Shown piece after piece: positions 57,000 through 64,000 of a DNA stretch of 64,000 nucleotides. The DNA is from Cercis canadensis (Eukaryota > Streptophyta > Magnoliopsida > Fabales > Fabaceae). Location: the NCBI GenBank assembly GCA_003255065.1, contig QAOA01006784.1, forward strand, positions 4,591 to 68,590. The letters are read 5' to 3'. A program made the position numbers and the translations under genes. The notes beneath the pieces are model-generated. The model saw nothing but the letters and a program-made list of their open reading frames with translations. It was not told where the DNA came from and ran no database searches. Position 1 is the stretch's first letter; every line of letters starts with the position of its first letter.

Positions 57000-59250
57000 C
57001 CAGATACTCATCCCACTTTGTTTGATATCTGTATTTTTTAAGTTTCTTCCTGAAAGGAAAAATATTTGTCATTGTCAAAATGAAACTGTTTGCCTTTTGG
57101 TCTTTTCCTCAAGTTAATAACCTAAACTTTGTTTCCTATATTATTAAAGAAAGTGAGACCAAAACCAAGATACTTACAAGTGAACTTTTGGGATCATCTG
57201 GTAAGAAGTTCCCCACTTGATATTTTTTCTGTTATTTGTGGAAGTTTATTTGAACGACGACGGCAACAATATATATGCAGAAGTTCAACAAGAAAAAAGT
57301 ACCATTTTATGCTAAAACATAAATGTTTACTTTCAGCTTAAGTTGTTTGGTAAAAATTTATGAATAATTTTATATTTAATACGTCTCTACATGCGAAAGT
57401 TTTTTAGGCTTGAAGCATGAACAAAGCACAAGCTTACTTATACTATATGTTAAAATTTTAATTTAATTAAAAAAAATGTAACAGAATGATTCAATCTCTT
57501 GATTGTTTAATCAAAGAGGCACTNTATCATATCAAAAATTGATTCAACTTAAAAATTTAAGTTATTAGGTTTCTGATACCATGTCAAAAACTGATTCAAC
57601 CTAAAAACTTAAACTATTAAGTGAAGGCTCATGAATAATTTTATATTTAACACTGTCTAATTAATAATCTAAACTCAAAGCTTTCAAATTAAGCCTTATT
57701 GGTCAAAGTCTCCATAATTGGTACAGGGAAAATGTTGAATAGAAAGTCCATAATGGGTCCTTTCAATTTTGTTTTGAAGGCTAAATGAATTTAGAGGAAT
57801 ATTTATCACAGAAGCCCCACTTTGCCACTATGCATTATTATGGTAAAGTCAGAATGCATGTTTCCAAGAGCATTCTGACCACTGCACCTTCACCGCCCCA
57901 TATTGATCCCACTTCCCTTTATATTTGTGGTTTATGCTTCTTTTGAGAATCTCTAAGGAAACAAGCTCTTTATGGAGTCATTAAAAAACAAATATAAAAT
58001 CAGAGAACAAGTTTCTTTACCATAATACCATGTCCTTGATTAAGAGAATAATATAACCGTAAATCCTTTGCGTAGATAGCTTTAATTAAAAACTTAATCC
58101 AATCCATAATACAATACTAAATTAATACTATACTTCTATAACACTATAACCTCTATCCTTTGACATCATAGAAAAGATATCTCCCCAAACTTAAATATTT
58201 TATTTCTCTTGAGATATGACATTTTATTTATATATAATGCTTTCATAAACATATATTTATGGGGTATTTGGTATGTTACTATTTTCATACCGGTATTTGA
58301 GATAGCATTATTTTCAATTTTTTTTTTGCTACAATTTTGAATTTAAATACAGAACCACAAGTCTTAAAGATAATTTTAGTATCACTCAACTACAAGCTAT
58401 TTAGTACATTCTCAATTTTAAATATGAAATATTCTAAGATGCAACAATTGAAAATCAATCAAAATAGGGAAAAAAAAGTTGAGGAAATGACTAGAAAGTG
58501 CAACTAGCATCTATTTTTTTTGAGGTGCTTGACACACATGCAAAATTATAAAAATATTTTCTCAGATTATGTGATTATTATATTCATATATATAATTATT
58601 AAATTTAAATATGTGATTATTATATTTAAATATAAATAAAATAATTCAAAAAATATTTTTATGACTTTACAGGAGCATCAGCCACTTGCAAGGAAAGCAA
58701 GTGCATCTCCCCTATAAACTTGCATTAGAAAACAATTTTCCCATCAAAATATTTGAGATGTCCAAAAACACATCAAAGATATTGAATTTTCAAATATTAT
58801 ATTCTTATTATGTCACCATTTTAAATATAAACATTCAAAATAGTTTTTGGTATATTGAAAACTGTACAACAACTTTGATTAGCCAGAGGGAGTGATTAAA
58901 AGAGGAGGGTGTGAGATATGAAACAAGGACTAAGCAGTGGCTAATCCCCTTCTATAATCATATTCTATCATATTGTTTAAATGGTTTTTGAACTTAGAAC
59001 CCTTTATGACAAATTATTCAATAATCCAGATATTAGGGAGTTTCCAGTAAACAAACATCTAAAATATGATAATAATAAGAATGTCAAGTAGCAAATGAAC
59101 CTATATATAGACTTGGACCTTATTGACAGATTTTTTCTCTCTCCACAAAAAGGACTAAGAAGAAATTATAACTAGGTTAGACAATCTTAAGGAAAAGACA
59201 GCCCACTAAAAATCTTCCACAACAAACACCAGCCATTGCCGACAACGGTA
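57000..59250. other. Intergenic region with a short direct repeat
   Basis: No gene is recognised. An N lies at 57524. Right after it, a 43-base unit (tatcatatcaaaaattgatt and so on) repeats once with several changes (taccatgtcaaaaactgatt), 57525-57612. The rest is AT-rich without visible features. Confidence 0.5.
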
Positions 59251-59850
59251 AAGACAATCATATGAGACATGGCTATACAAAATCATCGAAATTAAGTTAT
59301 GACTTTGATTATTGATAAGCAAGAATCACATTTAATTTTGACTTTTTTCTCCAATACTTTTGGTGCACAACAAAACACGTGAAAATGGATATATACGTTT
59401 TTTGTTGATTGATAAAGTCAGATTGAAACAAATGATTTGCCTTACCTCTTTTCTTTTTGCACTGTTCTTAGTTCGGCTATGGGCGACAACATTCGCCTTA
59501 ATTATATTTATGGAGATAAACTAGCTGCCGACCAATAATCAGAATGATCTAAGTCTCTCGGACCAAATTTATCTTGTTTTCTGTTTCTTTGGGATAAAAT
59601 AATAATGTTAATCCTTTTAATCATTTTATGTCTAATACATTTTTATTTTTTTTATATATATGAACGCATTACATTGGTAAAAGGGAAAGGAGATAGAAAG
59701 TAATATATAGTAGAACCTCTGACATTAATCATTTTAGTTCTTATGGTTAAATTAAGTGTTATTAGACCTATATGTCGTTGGTTGTCAAATTCATATTCTA
59801 CTATATTACATTTTATGTATAATTGTGTATACAATTTTATAATTTTTTTT

Positions 59851-60281
59851 GGCTTAATTGCAATTTTGGTCCCCCTATTTTAACCACTTGAACGTTTTGG
59901 TCCTCCTTCTTTAAAAATAAACTATTGAGTCCCTCTATATTCATAAAATGTACAAGTTTAGTCCATTTATCTTTAAATCAAAATTTTTAGGTTTATTTCA
60001 AGATGTAAAGTTCTTTGATTCATAATCCCACCGTTCAGATTGAAGAGCTACGTCTTGTGAATCTTTCCATTAAATTTCAGCTCGATCTAATGGTGAATAA
60101 GTCTAAATTTTTAGTTAAATGAAAACTTATGATTTTGGTATTTTGGGCTAAGTTCCCCCGTTAGATCGAGCTCAAATTTAGTGAGAATGTTCACAAGATA
60201 TAGCCCTTCAATCTGAACGGTGGGATTATGAATCAGAGAACTTTACATCTTCAATTACACTCAAAATTAATGGATTTTGTT
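59851..60281. mobile_element. Foldback element, right end cut off at a contig join (copy 4)
   Basis: It starts GGCTTAATTGCAATTTTGG like the copies at 15904 and 45571, runs through the left arm and loop, and enters the right arm, but stops at the N at 60282 before the right terminus. Immediately after the N the left flanking sequence starts over without the element, so no right target duplication can be read. Confidence 0.8.
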
Positions 60282-60282
60282 N

Positions 60283-60523
60283 TGTTATTCCTTTTAATCA
60301 TTTTATGTCTAATACATTTTTATTTATTTTTTATATATGAACGCATTACATTGGTAAAAGGGAAAGGAGATAGAAAGTAATATATAGTAGAACCTCTGAC
60401 ATTAATCATTTTAGTTCTTATGGTTAAATTAAGTGTTATTAGACCTATATGTCGTTGGTTATCAAATTCATATTCTACTATATTACATTTTATGTATAAT
60501 TGTGTATACAATTTTATAATTTC
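60283..60523. repeat. Duplicate of 59606-59850 lacking the foldback element
   Basis: The sequence after the N repeats the 245 bases that precede the foldback element, with only a few changes (ggttgtcaaa/ggttatcaaa). Where the first copy goes into GGCTTAATTG, this copy runs on as tctttttatataatgg. It therefore looks like an empty-site allele. Confidence 0.75.
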
Positions 60524-61054
60524 TTTTTATATAATGGTTCCCTATTAATTGGGTTTGATGCTTCAATCTCCAATCTTTTGTTCATAATTTGTTGTAATAT
60601 AGTATGACTAATGACTTTGGTTTGAGATGTGTTTAAAGTTGTTGTAGTAGTTGCTTTGAGTTTTGTGTGTACTTTGGATATTGACATGTTTGTTTGATGA
60701 CTGGGTTTGAGAGAACGGCTGAATGAATGTATGATCATTTCATGTTTCTAGGCTAAATACTCTAAATTCTGATTTCTCCTTGTTTGGGATATCTTAATTT
60801 GCATCTCTATATTTAACTCATGAGAATAAGTCTTCACTAGACAGCTTGGTTAAATCTCTGCAGCCTTTGGTAATTGGTGCTTATTTCTTATTGGTCTTTA
60901 ATATAAGGATAGTTTGTATAGTTATTGGGGCTGTTCTGTGCTGCCTTTATGTTTAAAGTACTGTTCTTATTTTCAAGATTTGTTTGGGATGATTGACTAC
61001 AATTTTTGTTTACATTAGTCTGGACCATTTCCTTTGGTTTGCTTGCACAACATA

Positions 61055-61096
61055 GCATTGTACAATGCTGCACTGCACAGCACTGTACTGTGCTTT
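61055..61096. other. Cluster of short palindromes
   Basis: GCATTGTACAATGC (61055-61068) is a perfect palindrome. It is followed by overlapping imperfect ones built from gcactg, cagcac and tgtac words. Nothing coding is nearby. Confidence 0.5.
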
Positions 61097-62455
61097 CTGA
61101 TTTTATTGACTCACCATTGATTCATGTTATTGTTTTGGCCTTGGGATTTTCATGTTTATTAAGTCATCATGCTAAATTTGATTGCGATTATAATGTATAT
61201 GTTCTTAGTTTAAGTGTTTACTTATTTTCATGTTTTGTCTGGAACATAGAGGATTTCAAGAATAGCATATAAGGAGTAAGTGGTTAAGTGCGCTCATTGC
61301 TCAAGTTTTTTCCTTCAAGTAGTCACTACACACTATATTATATCTTATATATATTTCTTGGACTCCAAGTGACAAATAGTCAAATACGTATTCACCCTAA
61401 TAGAACAAAACGCCACACTCAACATGCAAATGAGTAGACTACTATGTTCTTTAAAATCAATGTATTCACCCAAAAAAAGATATTATGATAATCATGTAAC
61501 ATTAAATTATTAAATATGTAACCAACTACGATGATCATATAATTTTAAATATTATGGGTGAGATTGATATATGTTACCCACCACATATTATAGCAAAAAA
61601 AATACTTAATAAATCATGCAGCATCCCGTCCCAATAAATACTAATTCCTTTAAATATTTTCATGTTAAATACTAGATCCTTTATAAAATTATCATTTTTT
61701 CTTTGTATAGTAAGTCCCGATATGTTGGTGATGCTTCAATCTCATATGAGACACATGGCTATACAAAATCATTGAAAGTTTTGACTTTGATTATTGATAA
61801 GCAAGAATCACATTTAATTTTGACTTTTTCTCTAATACTTTTGGTGCACAACAAAACACATGAAAACGCATATATATATATATATATATACGTTTTGTTC
61901 ATTGATAAAGTCAGATTGAAACAAATGATGATTTGCCTTACCTCTTTTCTTTTTGCACAGTTCTTAATTAGTTCGGCTATGGGCTTATATTTATGGAGAT
62001 AAACTAGCTGCCAACCAATAATCAGCATTATCTTGTTTTCTGTTTCTTTGGGATAAAATAATAATGTTAATCCTGGTAATCATTTTATGTCTAATACATT
62101 TTTTATTTTTTTATATATATATGAACGCGTTACATCGGTAAAAGGGAAAGGAGGTAGAACAACCTCTGACATTAAGCATTATAGTTCATACGGTTAAATT
62201 AGGTGTTATATGTCGTTGGTTGTCAAATTCATTTTCTACTATATATATTACATTTTATGTATAATTAATTGTGTATACAAATTTATAATTTCATTTTATA
62301 TAATGGCTCCCGATTTATTGGGTTGATGCTTCAATCTCATTCGAGACACATGGTTATACAAAATCATTGAAGGTCATGATTTTGATTATTGCTAAGCAAG
62401 AATAAAATTTGGACTTTGTTTCTCCAATAATTTTGGTGCACAGCCGAAAACGTCC

Positions 62456-64000
62456 CTGTGGATATGAAATGGATGCAACATTTTTTTTCCCTCTTCAGCT
62501 AATGTAATTTTTTGAATATTATATTAGCGAATAAAATATTTGGTTCCAAACTCAAATAACATTTTTAAACCTACGTACAAACTAGCTAGGGCTTTGGTAT
62601 TATTGTCTTTATCAAATGGCATATTCTACTCTCTTTTCTGCATTAAGAAAGAAAAATAAGGTGGTTGACATGGATTTCAATGATCATCCACGCGAAGTTC
62701 AAGACTTAAATGATAGTTACATAATCGTGCTTGTGCATTCACACCTCTTAGAGGTATTTCTTAACCACCAAAAATGTAGACTGAAATAATGTTTATAATC
62801 AGATGCTTCATGGTTTGAAGATTGGATAAGGAAAACAGCATCTGAAAACATTAATATTTTAAATGCTAGGTCAAAACATACCGCTAACTAAATGTTCATT
62901 TCATACTTTAATGGAAACAGTTCTGTTGTTACAACTTACAAGACAACACCTGATCAATTTGTATGAAAACATTCGTATTTTTAATTTCTTAGAGTTAATT
63001 TGTTTATTCCATTTTAATTTTCTCTTGGTTCAATTTGTATGATGAGTGCTAATAAAGGGTGTGTGTCCATTTTACTAGGGCTAGAGTTGTTTGGGTACAA
63101 ATTAATGCTAGAGTTTCTTTTGCTAAAAAGTAATCTTTTACATAATTTTTTTTTAAAATTTCTGAGAATAAGTGAAAAAAATATTTTTTTATTTTTTTGG
63201 AAAAAAAAATTAACTTTTTTAAAAGTAATTTTTTGGGTACAAAACGAATATATTATTATTGCAAGCTAATCTAACGAGCCATGATGATATTCTTAATTCC
63301 CACTTCATATGGTCATGATTATTTATTACCAAGCAAAAAATAGTTATATTTTTGTTAAAATATTTAATACCAAGTTAAAATAAAAATATTTTAGCTCACA
63401 AATGTCGTTAAAACAATAAAATTTATGACTAAAAACTAAATACGAGAGGAAATACTTCATTAATTAACATAGAAAATAATCACCCACTAACTTATATTTG
63501 CAAGTTTCAAAAATCAATAAAAAATAAAAATAGTAAACATGGCACTTTTATAAAAAGAAGATCGAAAGTGACTGTTCTGTTGCTAACAATTCTCAATTAT
63601 ATATCTTACCTTTTTTTTTTTTTATAAGAATTATATATCTTGGTTTTGATTTATAATGAAGTGGGTGTTAGAGCTTTTATATGATTAACCTAAACTTAGG
63701 AAATATATACTAAAATATTTATTAATTAGACTGTAAATCAGTTGATCACAAGACTCTTCTTATAAGAATAATGTTTTGTGTTCGAGACCTCTTATTGATA
63801 AAATGAGGGTCTCAAAGTGCTCAATCACACAAAGCTACAGTTGTAAGTGCTTCAACAATAAAATCCCATGAGCAGAGATGCCTCACTTCAAATTTAGTAA
63901 GTCTGACTCAATTCAAAAGTTGGAGTTTAACCCTGGTTCTTGGGTCACCAATATATATATATATACTAAAATGTTTATACAAGCAGCTAAAATTTTATAA
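62456..64000. other. Intergenic DNA at the right edge
   Basis: No gene is supported. A tRNA-like B-box motif (gtgttcgagacc, 63778-63789) with an A-box-like stretch about 45 bases before it suggests an old SINE near 63735-63830. The rest is AT-rich. Confidence 0.45.

Larger units (their letters stand above)
59258..62455. repeat. ~0.6-kb segment present two and a half times
   Basis: 59258-59850 matches 61742-62285 in the same order: gagacatggctatacaaaat, ttggtgcacaacaaaaca, ggataaaataataatgtta, tgaacgc(a/g)ttacat. A third partial copy runs from 62325 to about 62455. Each unit begins at or near gatgcttcaatctcat. No intact reading frame is shared, so the units are non-coding or long decayed. A foldback element interrupts the end of the first copy. 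Confidence 0.7.

Overview
The window is nuclear DNA of a flowering plant, most likely a woody eudicot. It is AT-rich, its genes are split by many GT-AG introns, and every recognisable protein is a plant family: calcium-dependent protein kinases with EF-hands, a GDSL lipase, a NEP1-interacting-protein-like RING ligase, and a RidA with a plastid transit peptide. No species can be named from the sequence. Eleven single N bases mark contig joins. At several of them the flanking sequence is repeated with a few mismatches, which looks like two overlapping or allelic contig ends that were never merged.

Layout. 1-11 kb: no convincing gene; local tandem duplications, a foldback element and three join duplications. 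11.35 kb (+): a small N-myristoylation-motif protein. 15.3-23.6 kb (+): an OTU deubiquitinase (OTU2 type, 208 aa, 8 coding exons) whose 5'UTR intron carries a long-inverted-repeat element. 25.5-28.2 kb (-): RIDA, 185 aa, 6 exons. 30.3-32.1 kb (-): a RING-H2 E3 ligase, 239 aa, 5 exons, with its last exon present twice around an N. 32-40 kb: long intergenic stretch ending in the promoter of the first kinase.

40.0-44.0 and 47.9-52.0 kb (+): tandem CDPK genes with matching introns. The first is a textbook CDPK of 538 aa. The second has lost the acylated MGSC start, carries fresh in-frame repeats in front of the kinase domain, and has changed three important kinase positions while keeping an open frame. 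Between them lie a LINE RNase H remnant, a foldback element with a perfect 9-bp target duplication, an (AC)n microsatellite and the tail of a CBM48-type glycogen-binding gene. 53.3-56.8 kb (-): a GDSL esterase/lipase, 360 aa, 5 exons, with a tRNA-Phe(GAA) gene on the opposite strand of its second intron. 57-64 kb: intergenic, with a repeated ~0.6-kb segment and a fourth foldback element cut by a contig join.

The genes are independent transcription units, not a pathway. The two CDPKs are the only related pair. The most interesting biology is the divergence of the second CDPK. The most useful structural observations are the foldback element family, tentatively Mutator-like because of its 9-bp target duplications, and the haplotype-like joins.
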